Counted from the stretch's first letter, positions 32,382 through 42,425 are shown. The stretch is DNA of 64,000 nucleotides from an uncultured Acetatifactor sp. (GCA_910577035.1 CAJTKW010000007.1:1-64000), one strand, 5' to 3'. Numbers and translations are program-made. Notes: generated by a model not told the origin, from the sequence alone.

Positions 32382-33479
32382 TCATAACGCGTATAGTAAT
32401 GTTTCCATATACGTATTACTATAATGTCTTATATAAAACTTATAGTCCCCATCCAGATCCAAAATATATTGCGGTATTTCAATAATATCATCAGGTTTAT
32501 GGTACAAACAAACTAATAGCCGAGGATGACAGCGTTGAATAACTTCTTTGGCTCCTTTAAGTGCATCCAGTTCAAATCCTTCTATATCCATTTTTATGTA
32601 ACTGACATCTTCCGAGCCCACCATAGAATCTATAGTTTCCACTACCACAGTATCATTTCCATTTTCCGCAAAATGTGATCCAGAATTACCATTAGCCATA
32701 AATGTATATTTCTTGCCGGAACTCCCAACTCCCACATTTTTTAACTCTATATTTGCCAGATTTTTGCCTTCTATCCAGTTCTGAGCCGCCATAAAATTCT
32801 CTTTGTCGGGCTCCACGCCTATGATTTTAGCATAGCCCAATCCTTTATTCCAGTCAACAATATCAAATATGGTTTCACCGCGATACATACCTGCATCAAT
32901 CATAATTGATTCTTTGCGAGGCAGCCAAAAATCATCAAAGTATTGCCTTCCGCTTATTTCAACCCCATTCATATCATAATATCCATATATATCATCGATG
33001 TCCACTCCCAAGTCTATTATTTCGTCTTTAATTTCCTGATAGAAATTTTCCGTTCCTATCATGAAAACAGCATCTCGATAATTTGCTTCCACTTCTTTGG
33101 GTGAAATTAAAGGTACACATTTTTCCCCAAAAATTACTTCCCTTGTTTGCGTGTGCTTATCTACAAATGCTGAAATTGGCAAATTCAATAAAAGCGGCCA
33201 ATAAGCATAACCAATGCTGTCGCGCATTCTCTCTTCCCAATCCAATAATCCTTTCGCATCCCTCCCATATCCCCAAAAAACAAGTTTTCGCCTCCCATCC
33301 TTGCACTTACTGTAAATATCACTCCAGGTTTTAATCAACTTCCAGGTTTTCACCCCCCCTAATTCATGTGCCTTCACGAGAAAACCAAGGTCTTTACTAT
33401 GCTGTAATTTCATTAGATTCTTATAAATTTCCCATGACGTATTATCTGCAAAGTTTTCTGCAGCAATTATTCTTTCCAT
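32382..33479 (-). CDS. FkbM-family methyltransferase with N-terminal Rossmann-like module
   Basis: The 365-residue protein is in two parts. The N-terminal part (about 60-175) is the small nucleotide-binding-like module shared by many proteins of this island (KLVFWGYGRDAKG, then SAFVDKHTQ and a late IDDIYGYYD). The C-terminal part is an FkbM-type SAM methyltransferase: IMIDAGMYRGETIFD, KIIGVEPDKENF, SYIKMDIEGFELDALKGA and HPRLLVCLYHKPDDI. It probably O-methylates a sugar or sugar phosphate. It is the last gene of the island and overlaps the preceding glycosyltransferase gene by 13 bp. Confidence 0.88.
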   Translation of the reverse strand: MERIIAAENFADNTSWEIYKNLMKLQHSKDLGFLVKAHELGGVKTWKLIKTWSDIYSKCKDGRRKLVFWGYGRDAKGLLDWEERMRDSIGYAYWPLLLNLPISAFVDKHTQTREVIFGEKCVPLISPKEVEANYRDAVFMIGTENFYQEIKDEIIDLGVDIDDIYGYYDMNGVEISGRQYFDDFWLPRKESIMIDAGMYRGETIFDIVDWNKGLGYAKIIGVEPDKENFMAAQNWIEGKNLANIELKNVGVGSSGKKYTFMANGNSGSHFAENGNDTVVVETIDSMVGSEDVSYIKMDIEGFELDALKGAKEVIQRCHPRLLVCLYHKPDDIIEIPQYILDLDGDYKFYIRHYSNTYMETLLYAL

Positions 33480-34762
33480 GATTTTACCACCCTTTCCTCG
33501 TATGCAACCGGTGTATTATCAATATTATTTTTCAATTCCTGATATGTCAGAACTCGTTTATATCCCTTGCTTCGTAATTCCTGAACAAGTTCTTCTGGTT
33601 CATCTTTGGTAACAATTATCACACTATCCTTCTCTAATTCCTGCGGAGCTATACATTTTATACTATCAACATACGTATCCCACAACTTAGAATTATTGTC
33701 AGAAAACGCATCGGCCTCTAATCCCCTTATTAACAAATTTTTGTGTAAACGCCTCCCATTTGCGCCCGCGCAAAAAAGATAAAGCTTCCCCGACCTATCC
33801 TCTCCAAAAACAATATCTTTTAGATTATCACACAGTTTGTCTACTTGGGGGTTATCGTAATAAGGAACTAAAAGCTTTTCATAAATTTGTTCGGCATTTT
33901 CTGTTTGCGGAAGTTCCGTGCCTATATTCTCCAGCGTAAAATGTGGTATTGCTTTATACATTGGTATATAATTATTTCGGGCATATTTTTTATCGCACAT
34001 ATTTCTTTCCTGGGCACTTAGGTCTAGCAACTCACCTTCACCCATATGATAAACCACGCTGTCCAATGCTGTAATATGCTTCACATTCATTTTCATTAAC
34101 CTGTTACAAAACGCTGTATCCCCTGTCGTAATAGAACCATCTGCATTAATTCTATTTCCTTCTGGGTATAACCCGGCGCATATCGCGACATCTTTATATA
34201 ATAAGCAAGGCTGAAATACACCTAAATTCCTTATTCCTGTCATTCTGACCTTATCTGCAAAAGCAAGGAAATCTTCTTCCATGAACTCCTCCGGAAGATG
34301 ACCAAATTCCGCATGCAATGCACACCAAAAAAGATCCTTTCCTCTTTGCAATGGCTCAACCAGTTGCGGAACAACATACGTATTAAAATTAGAGTATTTC
34401 ATCAAGTTTTCCAACCAATTATCAGAGAAATAATTATCACTGTTTATAAGGCAAACCATTTGCCCTTTTGCGTGAAGAATCCCCTGATTCCAGGCCTGAT
34501 AAACACGCCTTAGATATTCTCTGTTTTCTATTCCCAGTTCTGCCAATTCCTCCGCACTTAAATGTTCATGTATTGCTACAATAAACGGATAGTTCTTTTC
34601 TCTTAAAAAATCAACAACTTCAACCGTAGGGTCGTTTGCGACGAAGAAAAACTCTGCTTCGCCTCTTTTCAGCATAGGTGTATATTTTTGTACAGAGTCA
34701 TATACCCACTTAGCAAATTTTGTTGATTTATATATCATGCAAATAATAGATACTTTTATCAT
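33467..34762 (-). CDS. GT2-like glycosyltransferase with C-terminal Rossmann-like module
   Basis: The 431-residue protein begins IKVSIICMIYKSTKFAKWVYDSV, a GT-A opening. Asn-Ser-Asp in MVCLINSDNYFSDNWLENL stands where GT2 enzymes have their DxD. The C-terminal 120 residues are the island's shared module: KLYLFCAGANGRRLHKNL, then ADAFSDNNSKLWDTYVDSI, VIIVTKDEPEELVQEL and GYKRVLTYQEL. The acceptor and donor cannot be told. The DNA is markedly AT-rich. Confidence 0.8.
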   Translation of the reverse strand: MIKVSIICMIYKSTKFAKWVYDSVQKYTPMLKRGEAEFFFVANDPTVEVVDFLREKNYPFIVAIHEHLSAEELAELGIENREYLRRVYQAWNQGILHAKGQMVCLINSDNYFSDNWLENLMKYSNFNTYVVPQLVEPLQRGKDLFWCALHAEFGHLPEEFMEEDFLAFADKVRMTGIRNLGVFQPCLLYKDVAICAGLYPEGNRINADGSITTGDTAFCNRLMKMNVKHITALDSVVYHMGEGELLDLSAQERNMCDKKYARNNYIPMYKAIPHFTLENIGTELPQTENAEQIYEKLLVPYYDNPQVDKLCDNLKDIVFGEDRSGKLYLFCAGANGRRLHKNLLIRGLEADAFSDNNSKLWDTYVDSIKCIAPQELEKDSVIIVTKDEPEELVQELRSKGYKRVLTYQELKNNIDNTPVAYEERVVKSWKE

Positions 34763-34772
34763 TTTTCTCCCC

Positions 34773-35615
34773 TTATTGATATTTTACACCATGCTTCTCA
34801 AAAAAATCTGTCCATTGCTTCTGAACGGACTGACGGCTCCAACCTCTTCGCATCACTTCTTCCCGTGGATTCAAAGACACCTTGAATTCAGGGGATTCCT
34901 CGCTGTCATACACAAACGGTATATTGCACGACATTGCTTCCCAGTCAGCCATATAATATGCCGAAAGTCTATTAGTACATAAATAGAAATCTGCAGCATT
35001 AATCAGTTCAACAATAATGCTTTGTGGAACGTCCATAAAAATTTTAGCATTGTCAAAGGCACTTAATGCCCTATATTGTCTCCCTATCACGATAATCCAA
35101 TAAATCTCCGGATTATTTTGTGCATATTCCACCAGTCTGGCAAATCCTTTCATATGATGAAAGGTTCCTATCCATACTCCCACTTTTGCGTTCTGTGGAA
35201 TATCATACTTTTTTCGAAATTCTGCTTTATTATTATAGGGACGCCAAAAATCTGTATCTACACCAATCGGAATCACCTCTACTGTACCAAATTTTTCGTA
35301 CCATACTGCATTTTTAGGAGTTGCAACCACACGATAGGTACAATATCTCGCCGCCTCATATACTCTTTTTACTGCATCTTCCGATAATGAATTATTATGA
35401 TACAATTTCTGCATCTGCGGATACATCTCCCAACATAATGCGACTGATTTTCCGGCGACTGGCAAGAATCCCATTGCCGAATACCTCAAAATTATATCAT
35501 CGACATTTAGTGTGCTTGGCACTTCAAAAGAACTTTGGGAAAATACTCGGTTCATCCAATCCCAAAATGTATCTTCATTCACAGATGTTCTTACTTCTGG
35601 ACTTAAATAAATCAT
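34773..35615 (-). CDS. Glycosyltransferase, GT-B fold (GT4-like)
   Basis: The 280-residue protein is short for GT4. It shows VIPIGVDTDFWRP and KVGVWIGTFHHMKGF, then the donor-binding half with YYMADWEAMSCNIPFVYDSE, typical of GT4 enzymes. The ATG at 35615 has GGAG six bases upstream; the longer frame would use TTG. The shortness is at the N-terminal (acceptor) half. Very AT-rich DNA. Confidence 0.75.
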   Translation of the reverse strand: MIYLSPEVRTSVNEDTFWDWMNRVFSQSSFEVPSTLNVDDIILRYSAMGFLPVAGKSVALCWEMYPQMQKLYHNNSLSEDAVKRVYEAARYCTYRVVATPKNAVWYEKFGTVEVIPIGVDTDFWRPYNNKAEFRKKYDIPQNAKVGVWIGTFHHMKGFARLVEYAQNNPEIYWIIVIGRQYRALSAFDNAKIFMDVPQSIIVELINAADFYLCTNRLSAYYMADWEAMSCNIPFVYDSEESPEFKVSLNPREEVMRRGWSRQSVQKQWTDFFEKHGVKYQ

Positions 35616-35659
35616 CTTTGTCTCCAATCTTACGCGTCAATTAACCTTCAGTATTATTT

Positions 35660-36601
35660 TTACTTCATAGACCTCTTAACTATTTCATTTTTCTGTTCAG
35701 GTGTTAATTGTGAAGCCGCCGGTATAGGCACACACTTTTCAGTTCCAACATCACAAAAATTGCATGCAGCCAAATAATCTTTTCCATAGTACAAATAAAG
35801 TATTTTATTCCGTACACTCTCTTTATCCCCACTCAAAATAACATAGTCATTTTGGGGTGTTTCCACAAGTCCCAAATCATGTGCATGGCCGGAACGAGGG
35901 CAGTAATAAAATCTCCCATTTAAAATACTTTTGCATGTTTTCATATAACAAGCTATAAATTGTCTCTTTAGCTCTTCCTTGTCTCGATTTCGACAAGTCA
36001 TATCACCACGATCCAGCCATTCCATTTTAGGCCCCATTCGTACATCAAATTTCTCTGATTTTAAATAATTATAAAATGTGTATGTTGATGGTAAACCATA
36101 GTTACTGATACTTATGTGTACCTTGGGATGTTTCAGCTGTGCCACCAAGGTGTCACTTAATGTTTTTTTCACAACTGCATTAGTAAAAACACGAATACTG
36201 CCCACTTGCTTTCGAGAACATAAATTATTCAGGACCTTGTCTAACTCTGGATATAAGAACGTTTCTCCCCCAATAACTCCAAAAAGTCTAACTTCGTCAA
36301 TAAATTCAAATAAGTTTTTTAAATCTTTCTCTATTTCAGGCAAATCAATATTATAGGGATTTGCATAATACGGAATAATAGATCCACAATCTTTACATTG
36401 TAGAGAGCATTTTGTCGTAATCACTATTTCAAAGTACGGCAATACCACTTTATTCATTACGTAAATTTTTACAAAATATTTAATATATAACCCCAGCTTT
36501 CTAATGTACCCACCAATCCTTTTATCCTCTTTCCCCAAAATTTCTTTATCAATATTAATTGCATCTTTTAACATTTTCTTTTTATATTGCTTTATTCCCA
36601 T
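35660..36601 (-). CDS. Radical SAM protein with a second cysteine-rich region
   Basis: The 313-residue protein has FEIVITTKCSLQCKDCGSII, a CX3CX2C cluster motif, then VRLFGVIGGETFLYPEL (GGE motif). The C-terminal part has further cysteines (CYMKTCKSILNGRFYYCPRS, then CNFCDVGTEKC), as in SPASM/twitch-type proteins that bind extra Fe-S clusters. Radical SAM enzymes in glycan clusters can epimerise, dehydrate or deoxygenate sugars, or modify peptides; the target here is unknown. It overlaps glf by 20 bp, so the two are coupled. Confidence 0.85.
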   Translation of the reverse strand: MGIKQYKKKMLKDAINIDKEILGKEDKRIGGYIRKLGLYIKYFVKIYVMNKVVLPYFEIVITTKCSLQCKDCGSIIPYYANPYNIDLPEIEKDLKNLFEFIDEVRLFGVIGGETFLYPELDKVLNNLCSRKQVGSIRVFTNAVVKKTLSDTLVAQLKHPKVHISISNYGLPSTYTFYNYLKSEKFDVRMGPKMEWLDRGDMTCRNRDKEELKRQFIACYMKTCKSILNGRFYYCPRSGHAHDLGLVETPQNDYVILSGDKESVRNKILYLYYGKDYLAACNFCDVGTEKCVPIPAASQLTPEQKNEIVKRSMK

Positions 36602-37754
36602 ATTTTTTATTTATCTCCTCCGCACAATTTATCGCTGATAATACAGTTTCTTCCATACTGTAATATTTATACTCCGCTAATCTTCCACCTAAATACAAGC
36701 CATCCACCAAATCTGCCTTTTTTTTGTATTTTTCCATTATCTCAACATCACACGAATCATTAACCGGATAAGATGGTTTACCATACTTCTTGCTCCTTCT
36801 TACATACTCTCCAGGGTATTCTGATACCCATACCGTAACTTTATCAGGCTGATCAATCAACATTCTCATATCAGTTGTTCTCGTTTTTTTATAGTTATCC
36901 GGATAAGTGATTACCGCCGCGCTATCATCAATATTATTCTTTTTTAATTGGTTTTTAAAACGTATTGAACGATACTGCAACTTTCCATACTCAAAATCAA
37001 ACAGTTCGTCTATCGGTCCTGTGTAAATAAGTATATCTTGAAACTCTTTTTCTTTATAATAAATTGTCCCCCCTTCTGCAATTTTAATTACCTCTGTACC
37101 ATCAGTCTTTACTTTAACCTCTATGTTACCATGATTAAGCATATTGCATAAAAGATCATGATAGCCTTCTTGAGGTACTACCTGGTGTCTGCAACGAGTC
37201 AGGCGTTTATTGTAATTCAAACGGATTGGCATTCTCTGCAAAATTGTGCTATTAACCTCTTCCGGCCTTTTTCCCCACATTTTGATGTTATATCCCAAAT
37301 ATACCTTATCGTATATCATTCTCCCCAAGGTTCTAATTTCCTCGTTCTCGCATGACGTTAACTCTCCAAGCAGCACCTCGTCCTTGGGAAAAAATCTTAC
37401 TAGATTTTGATAAACTTGAATAAATCTTTCCTCGCCAATAATCATCTTTATTGATTCAAGATTTAGAGGTAATGGAATCATCCGGTTATTTACATAGACT
37501 TTACGTTTCACATCCACAGGAACCAATATACAAAATCTGCTCAAAAAGTCATACACCTCTGAATGATCTAAATTTAAAATATGAGGCCCAAATTTATGAA
37601 CCATAATATTAGAATTTTGATACTTGTAATCGTATGCCAATCCTCCAACATATGATTCTTTTTCCAAAATAGTCACACTAAACCCCTTTTCGGCAAGTAT
37701 TCTTCCACATACACTTCCAAACAACCCACATCCGACAATCACGACATTCTTCAT
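36582..37754 (-). CDS. glf: UDP-galactopyranose mutase
   Basis: This flavoenzyme turns UDP-galactopyranose into UDP-galactofuranose. The 390-residue protein has the FAD-binding start VVIVGCGLFGSVCGRILAEK and LEKESYVGGLAYDY. Family blocks FGPHILN and YDKVYLGYNIKMWGKRPEEV follow, then TRCRHQVVPQEGYHDLL and the C-terminal LYLGGRLAEYKYYSMEE. The ATG at 37754 follows GGGGG; a TTG 12 bases upstream is possible. It implies galactofuranose in the glycan. Confidence 0.93.
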   Translation of the reverse strand: MKNVVIVGCGLFGSVCGRILAEKGFSVTILEKESYVGGLAYDYKYQNSNIMVHKFGPHILNLDHSEVYDFLSRFCILVPVDVKRKVYVNNRMIPLPLNLESIKMIIGEERFIQVYQNLVRFFPKDEVLLGELTSCENEEIRTLGRMIYDKVYLGYNIKMWGKRPEEVNSTILQRMPIRLNYNKRLTRCRHQVVPQEGYHDLLCNMLNHGNIEVKVKTDGTEVIKIAEGGTIYYKEKEFQDILIYTGPIDELFDFEYGKLQYRSIRFKNQLKKNNIDDSAAVITYPDNYKKTRTTDMRMLIDQPDKVTVWVSEYPGEYVRRSKKYGKPSYPVNDSCDVEIMEKYKKKADLVDGLYLGGRLAEYKYYSMEETVLSAINCAEEINKKYGNKAI

Positions 37755-37799
37755 ATTTGCCCCCAACTCATTTCTTCCATAATACGCTTTAACCTCTAA

Positions 37800-38969
37800 T
37801 TACTTCAAACATTCAGAAGAAAGATTTTTCCATATAGTTTCACCATTTATTCTATGTACCTTCTTACTGTGATCATCTATCACGTTCTTATCTTTATCAT
37901 CAAGAAACTGCTCAATGCCACAAACCAACTCACTATAATCCGGTTTAATTCCAGCAAGCTTAAATATATCATCCATCCAGTATTGATAAAATGGAATTCC
38001 TCCACGAATACTCGGAAAACTGCAACTATATCTTTCCATTTTCTGCGTTTCTAAGTTTAATATATACCATTCCTTTCCCAACTCTGGAAATAAAAACAAT
38101 TTGTCTTTCCACATTGCATATGCGCAGAACCTTTCCTTCACAGACCATTCTTTTTTCTCTTGAAAAGCTAAATTAATCAAAATAATCTGCCTTTCAAAAC
38201 CAGGAACCAAAATCATTACTTCATCTATTACTATAATTCGATAATAAGAATACGTGCACTTATTTGGAAAAATATTTATTTTATCAAGAATCACCTTACT
38301 TTTGTTGCACAGGACATCATACTGCACCAACTCGTTCCCTTCTTCCGGAAGCAAATATAAAATATCTCCCTTGATACTAACTGCACAAAAACCTTTATCA
38401 ACAGTATCCAACGGATATATATCAGCCCTTCCTCTTTTATCTATATGTACAAGTTTAGTGCTATGACCGCATATTAGCCAAAATCCCTCTTTCTCCTTCA
38501 CACCCCCAAACCACATTAACTCTCGCAATTCAATGTATCGCCCTACTTTTGAATAATCAACTTGTATTTCATGTACAGATTCATCTTCAAAATCCCATAC
38601 CTCGATATCATCGCCTAAAAATTTAGGGAACATATACACCTTACTGCCATGCTGAACAGGAGTTGCTGTTTTCGTTGACATGTTCCGTCTCCTGCAATGC
38701 ACTTTTCTTTGAGACATAGACTCTAAATCAATTAAAACATTTTCTGCTGCACTATTAGCAACTAAAAACACTTTATTCTCATAAAAAAATATATTTGTAA
38801 ATAATGCCCTCTGATAAACGTCCTCGCCTTGCACGGATAGCACATATTCAACTTTTTTGCTCAATAGATTCATTCGAAACATAGCATTAATATTATAATC
38901 AAAAAGCCACATCCAATCACCGTTTACAGCTACAGCACCAGGTTGTATCGATCGTTCAAATTCGCTCAT
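37800..38969 (-). CDS. Beta-propeller-like protein of unknown function
   Basis: The 389-residue protein has no signal peptide. It consists of repeated units of about 45-50 residues with a hydrophobic strand, a turn and an aromatic (WMWLFDYNINAMFRMNL, then NKVFLVANSAAENVLIDL, GSKVYMFPKFLGDDIEVWDF, GDILYLLPEEGNELVQYDV, KDKLFLFPELGKEWYILNL), as in a Kelch-type propeller. It probably binds a partner in the cytoplasm. I do not recognise a named family. The ATG at 38969 overlaps the end of the next gene by 14 bp; GAGG is nine bases upstream. Confidence 0.75.
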   Translation of the reverse strand: MSEFERSIQPGAVAVNGDWMWLFDYNINAMFRMNLLSKKVEYVLSVQGEDVYQRALFTNIFFYENKVFLVANSAAENVLIDLESMSQRKVHCRRRNMSTKTATPVQHGSKVYMFPKFLGDDIEVWDFEDESVHEIQVDYSKVGRYIELRELMWFGGVKEKEGFWLICGHSTKLVHIDKRGRADIYPLDTVDKGFCAVSIKGDILYLLPEEGNELVQYDVLCNKSKVILDKINIFPNKCTYSYYRIIVIDEVMILVPGFERQIILINLAFQEKKEWSVKERFCAYAMWKDKLFLFPELGKEWYILNLETQKMERYSCSFPSIRGGIPFYQYWMDDIFKLAGIKPDYSELVCGIEQFLDDKDKNVIDDHSKKVHRINGETIWKNLSSECLK

Positions 38970-40173
38970 TCCACAGTTCCTCACTTACTGATTTCTGTAA
39001 TCTCATATAATGATCCAACACTCTTTCCTTCACAGGTAAAGATTTATGCAACTCCATTGACATTTCATCATATGTCCTTACATTTTTGTATCCTTGCTCA
39101 TAAAGCATAGAAACCACCTCTTCGGGATTATCCTTTGTCACAATAATACATGTATCTTTGCTCAATGTATTTAAAGATACTACCTGTACACCATCTATTT
39201 TCGTATTCCATAATGCTGGATTTCCGTCTGAAAACCACTCTACATCCACACCTCTGAAATACAATTCCTCTTTTAAACGCCTCCCATTTCTTCCGGCACA
39301 GTACAAAACTACTTCTTGCCTGGTGGGCACTTTATGAGCAGGCTCTAACGTCTTGCCAAACTCATCCAACATTTGCTGCATCACCTGTGTCCATCGATTA
39401 AGATCCGCCATACGCAACATATCAAAGTAGAACTTATAATACCCGCCAAAGATAACTTCTATTTCCTCCTTCGTTATCTGTTTGATCATTTTTAACTGAA
39501 TATCCTGACAATTTTGAGAAAATTCACTTATTGTAATCGACCCTTGGGCAGCATGAGAGCGATATTTTATCAGAGGACTGTTAATATATATCGCTTTCCG
39601 TCTTCTGAATATTCTAAACCACATGTCATAATCCTGAGCCGTCAAAAGCGTTTCGTCAAATAGCCCCACCCTCTCAAAATGACTCTTATGCAATAATACG
39701 GTACAGCCGTTTATGAGCCCAAACAATACCGGTAAAATTTCATTTTGATAGTCCTCTTTTGAAAAGCGATAATCCGGAAGCGCCGGCTCAACAGTACCCT
39801 CCGGCATTACGAGACTATTCCAACTGCTATATACCGGAGCATGCTTATCTTTACCCTCCATTAACATCTCAATTTGGCATTCTATCTTCCAAGGGTAATA
39901 AATGTCGTCATGGGACAACCAAGAGAAATATTCTCCTTCCATATTTTTTATGCCGACATTTAATGCGGATGATACACCGCCATTTTCCTTTTTTAAATAC
40001 CTTATTCGATCTCCATAGGATCTGGCAACCTGCTCCGTATCATCTGTAGAACCATCATTTACCACAATTACCTCGCAATTCTGATAAGTTTGGTTCAGTG
40101 CACTGTCAATAGCCTCCCCCAGATAATCTCCCCCATTATATACAGGAATGATAATAGAAACCTTAGGTAACAT
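38956..40173 (-). CDS. GT2 glycosyltransferase with C-terminal Rossmann-like module
   Basis: The 405-residue protein has a classical GT2 domain (about 1-230): VSIIIPVYNGGDYLGEAIDS, VVNDGSTDDTEQVA, SWLSHDDIYYPWK and AQDYDMWFRIFRRRKAIY. The C-terminal module (about 285-385) reads VVLYCAGRNGRRLKEELYFR, then WFSDGNPALWNTKIDGVQVV and IIVTKDNPEEVV. It is a close relative of the gene at 45876-47093, which has the same length and layout. The ATG at 40173 is preferred because GAGGAG lies upstream and the longer frame needs TTG. Confidence 0.88.
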   Translation of the reverse strand: MLPKVSIIIPVYNGGDYLGEAIDSALNQTYQNCEVIVVNDGSTDDTEQVARSYGDRIRYLKKENGGVSSALNVGIKNMEGEYFSWLSHDDIYYPWKIECQIEMLMEGKDKHAPVYSSWNSLVMPEGTVEPALPDYRFSKEDYQNEILPVLFGLINGCTVLLHKSHFERVGLFDETLLTAQDYDMWFRIFRRRKAIYINSPLIKYRSHAAQGSITISEFSQNCQDIQLKMIKQITKEEIEVIFGGYYKFYFDMLRMADLNRWTQVMQQMLDEFGKTLEPAHKVPTRQEVVLYCAGRNGRRLKEELYFRGVDVEWFSDGNPALWNTKIDGVQVVSLNTLSKDTCIIVTKDNPEEVVSMLYEQGYKNVRTYDEMSMELHKSLPVKERVLDHYMRLQKSVSEELWNERI

Positions 40174-40259
40174 CTGTATATTGCTCCTCTTTCTACTCAA
40201 ATATATTGCTTTAAACTATATATTTATATAAACTATCTCTTAAGCAGCCATGTTTCCCT

Positions 40260-41303
40260 TTAAAACTCACTTTCCATCAACTCACGAAATGAAATTATAC
40301 TGCTAAACCCCATTTCGCTCAGTTCAGCCTTGATTGCTTCAAAATCGAAAACTGCCGTTACCACCACTGCATCTTCCTTATTCAAACTACTGTTTGGATA
40401 GTATACAGGAATTCCTTCCTGGCCGGATTCACGAACTTTCTTATCCATAATATAAGAAACCTCAAACTTTTCCTTCTGTAGCTCTTGACATAAAAGCTGT
40501 CCTATCTCGGCATAGCCATAGATCACAATTTTTCTGTAACCTTTATCATACAGAATGTCAGCTATACTCACCTCCTGTGCTTTCAACTTGACCCATCTTG
40601 TCAATACCCAATAAAACAATTTATATTTTTGCAGTTGAGCTTCTAATTCTGTACCTGCACCTGCTTTATCATCTGCAGAATGTATCATACAATATGCTTC
40701 CAAACAAGAGCCTTTACTCCCGTTTTGAATACCTCTATACCTGGCCAGACACTCTGCCATCCTATCATACTCCATTGCCGATAACTGCGATTGGTGAAAT
40801 CGTATGAGATCAAGTTTTTTCCCTAAAGCTGTGGTAATATCCAATATATGTGTAACTTCCTGCAATGGAGTATGAACCTCATAGGAATAAACCTCTGTCG
40901 CTGTCTTTTTTTGTTTCTCTAATGCTTTAAAAACACTGATACATGCTGCTGTGTGATCAGCATGCCCATCTTGCATTCCGGTAACAAAGATTTTTGAATA
41001 GGCTGACAGATCAACCAGCAATAGGCAGTCTGTATGTTGCAACAGGGTTCCATCCGCATAATCAAGCATTTTATAAGAAGAAATTCCCGCATACTCCATT
41101 TCTTTTATAAATTCCGCCCGTCTTATTGCTTTTTCTTTCTCCGGGGCTATATCTCCCTGCCCCTGCCTTCCGTCTGTCAGCACCACCACACTACATTGTC
41201 TTGGGTACAGCGCCAATACACCGCCGACACCGATGCATTCATCGTCAGGGTGTGGTGCCACCACTAAAATTTGTTCCGTTTCCTTAATATCAAGATACTG
41301 CAT
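40260..41303 (-). CDS. PIG-L family deacetylase with C-terminal Rossmann-like module
   Basis: The 347-residue protein has the zinc-site motif APHPDDECIGVGG near residue 15 and the second block GMQDGHADHTAA near 110, both diagnostic of PIG-L/LmbE N-deacetylases. The last 100 residues are the island's shared module (KIVIYGYAEIGQLLCQEL, then SYIMDKKVRESGQEG, VVVTAVFDF). It likely removes an N-acyl group from an amino sugar, on a nucleotide sugar or the growing glycan. The next gene is an acyltransferase, so a deacetylate-then-reacylate step is plausible. Confidence 0.88.
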   Translation of the reverse strand: MQYLDIKETEQILVVAPHPDDECIGVGGVLALYPRQCSVVVLTDGRQGQGDIAPEKEKAIRRAEFIKEMEYAGISSYKMLDYADGTLLQHTDCLLLVDLSAYSKIFVTGMQDGHADHTAACISVFKALEKQKKTATEVYSYEVHTPLQEVTHILDITTALGKKLDLIRFHQSQLSAMEYDRMAECLARYRGIQNGSKGSCLEAYCMIHSADDKAGAGTELEAQLQKYKLFYWVLTRWVKLKAQEVSIADILYDKGYRKIVIYGYAEIGQLLCQELQKEKFEVSYIMDKKVRESGQEGIPVYYPNSSLNKEDAVVVTAVFDFEAIKAELSEMGFSSIISFRELMESEF

Positions 41304-41312
41304 CCTGTCTCC

Positions 41313-42425
41313 CTATAGTCTTTTATAAACACCTCTTTTAGCCATATCTTCCCAATAAAAGACCTTTTCAAACCGATGTTTTAAAAACTGTTCGATTTCT
41401 TCATTATATTTCTTTAAGGTAATCAGCACTGCATCCGCAAGTGGAAGTTCTTCCGTTGGTGTATACGTCGGCAACATTTCCACCTTTTTTTCCTGCTTAT
41501 CTATACCATATGCCAACTCCGCCTTAATACGATTCCTTATATGCAGGAATTCTTCTCCCCCTGTGCCCAACCCATAAATAGCAAACACATGTATCCCCTC
41601 TATATCAAAGAATCGATTCACTTCCTCAAAAACTTCTTCACGATAAATCAAGCCGTTATATACAATTCTTTCTTCTGCCCCAAATTTTCTCTTGTATTCG
41701 TAATCGCCCCCACCCAAAAACAACAAATTACACTTTTTTGCAATTAATTCCTCCAAAAATAGTACATATGTGATATATCCTGGGGAAAATCTGGCCAACT
41801 CGCTGTCAAAGCTAAAGTTCTCCAAATATGCAATATCTTCAACTAAGCAAAAGAAAATAATGCCAACCGGTCTTCCACCGGCTTTTACCAATATTGCATC
41901 TGTAACATGATACTCTTTCAAATACTGTTGCGGAGACATCTCATAATCTGTTCCATGGCTTTCCCTTTTCCACTTAAAATACAAATCTACATATTTATAA
42001 GGCACATTTTTCCCGTAAGATACTGTGGACAGGTAACCATACTGTTCCTCTAACATACGTATTTGCCTGCTTAGATTGTAGCGATGCTTTGATTTTAATC
42101 GTTGCAATAGTTCCTGCTTTGTTTTAGGTATTAGAATCCGAATATCATTACCTTCACACAAGCAATTCTGATAATTGTTTCCGCCCTGTATAATTTCTAT
42201 ATATCGAACTTCAATATGACTCCGGAACACATTTTCAATCAACTGTTCAAAAACCCATTGGGGTAATTTCTTACCCCATACATTGAGTACCACTCTTCCA
42301 TTATTGTAATGTATGGCAATGGAATAAGTCTTTCCCTGATAGACGACTTCTATTTTCTCAAAATTATTACCGTAAATCAGGTCAAAACGATTATAGATTA
42401 AGTTATCCTCATCAAAACTCTCCAT
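41313..42425 (-). CDS. GNAT-like (FemAB/CelD-type) acyltransferase with C-terminal Rossmann-like module
   Basis: The 370-residue protein shows the fold of the acetyltransferase 6 / CelD group: LLQRLKSKHRYNLSRQIRML, YFKWKRESHGTDY, ILVKAGGRPVGIIFFCLVED and LLFLGGGDYEYKRKFGAEER. The last 90 residues look like the shared module (VFAIYGLGTGGEEFL, then ADAVLITLKKYNEEIEQFL). It could add an acyl or aminoacyl group to an amino sugar freed by the neighbouring PIG-L protein, nine bp downstream. The donor is unknown. Confidence 0.75.
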   Translation of the reverse strand: MESFDEDNLIYNRFDLIYGNNFEKIEVVYQGKTYSIAIHYNNGRVVLNVWGKKLPQWVFEQLIENVFRSHIEVRYIEIIQGGNNYQNCLCEGNDIRILIPKTKQELLQRLKSKHRYNLSRQIRMLEEQYGYLSTVSYGKNVPYKYVDLYFKWKRESHGTDYEMSPQQYLKEYHVTDAILVKAGGRPVGIIFFCLVEDIAYLENFSFDSELARFSPGYITYVLFLEELIAKKCNLLFLGGGDYEYKRKFGAEERIVYNGLIYREEVFEEVNRFFDIEGIHVFAIYGLGTGGEEFLHIRNRIKAELAYGIDKQEKKVEMLPTYTPTEELPLADAVLITLKKYNEEIEQFLKHRFEKVFYWEDMAKRGVYKRL

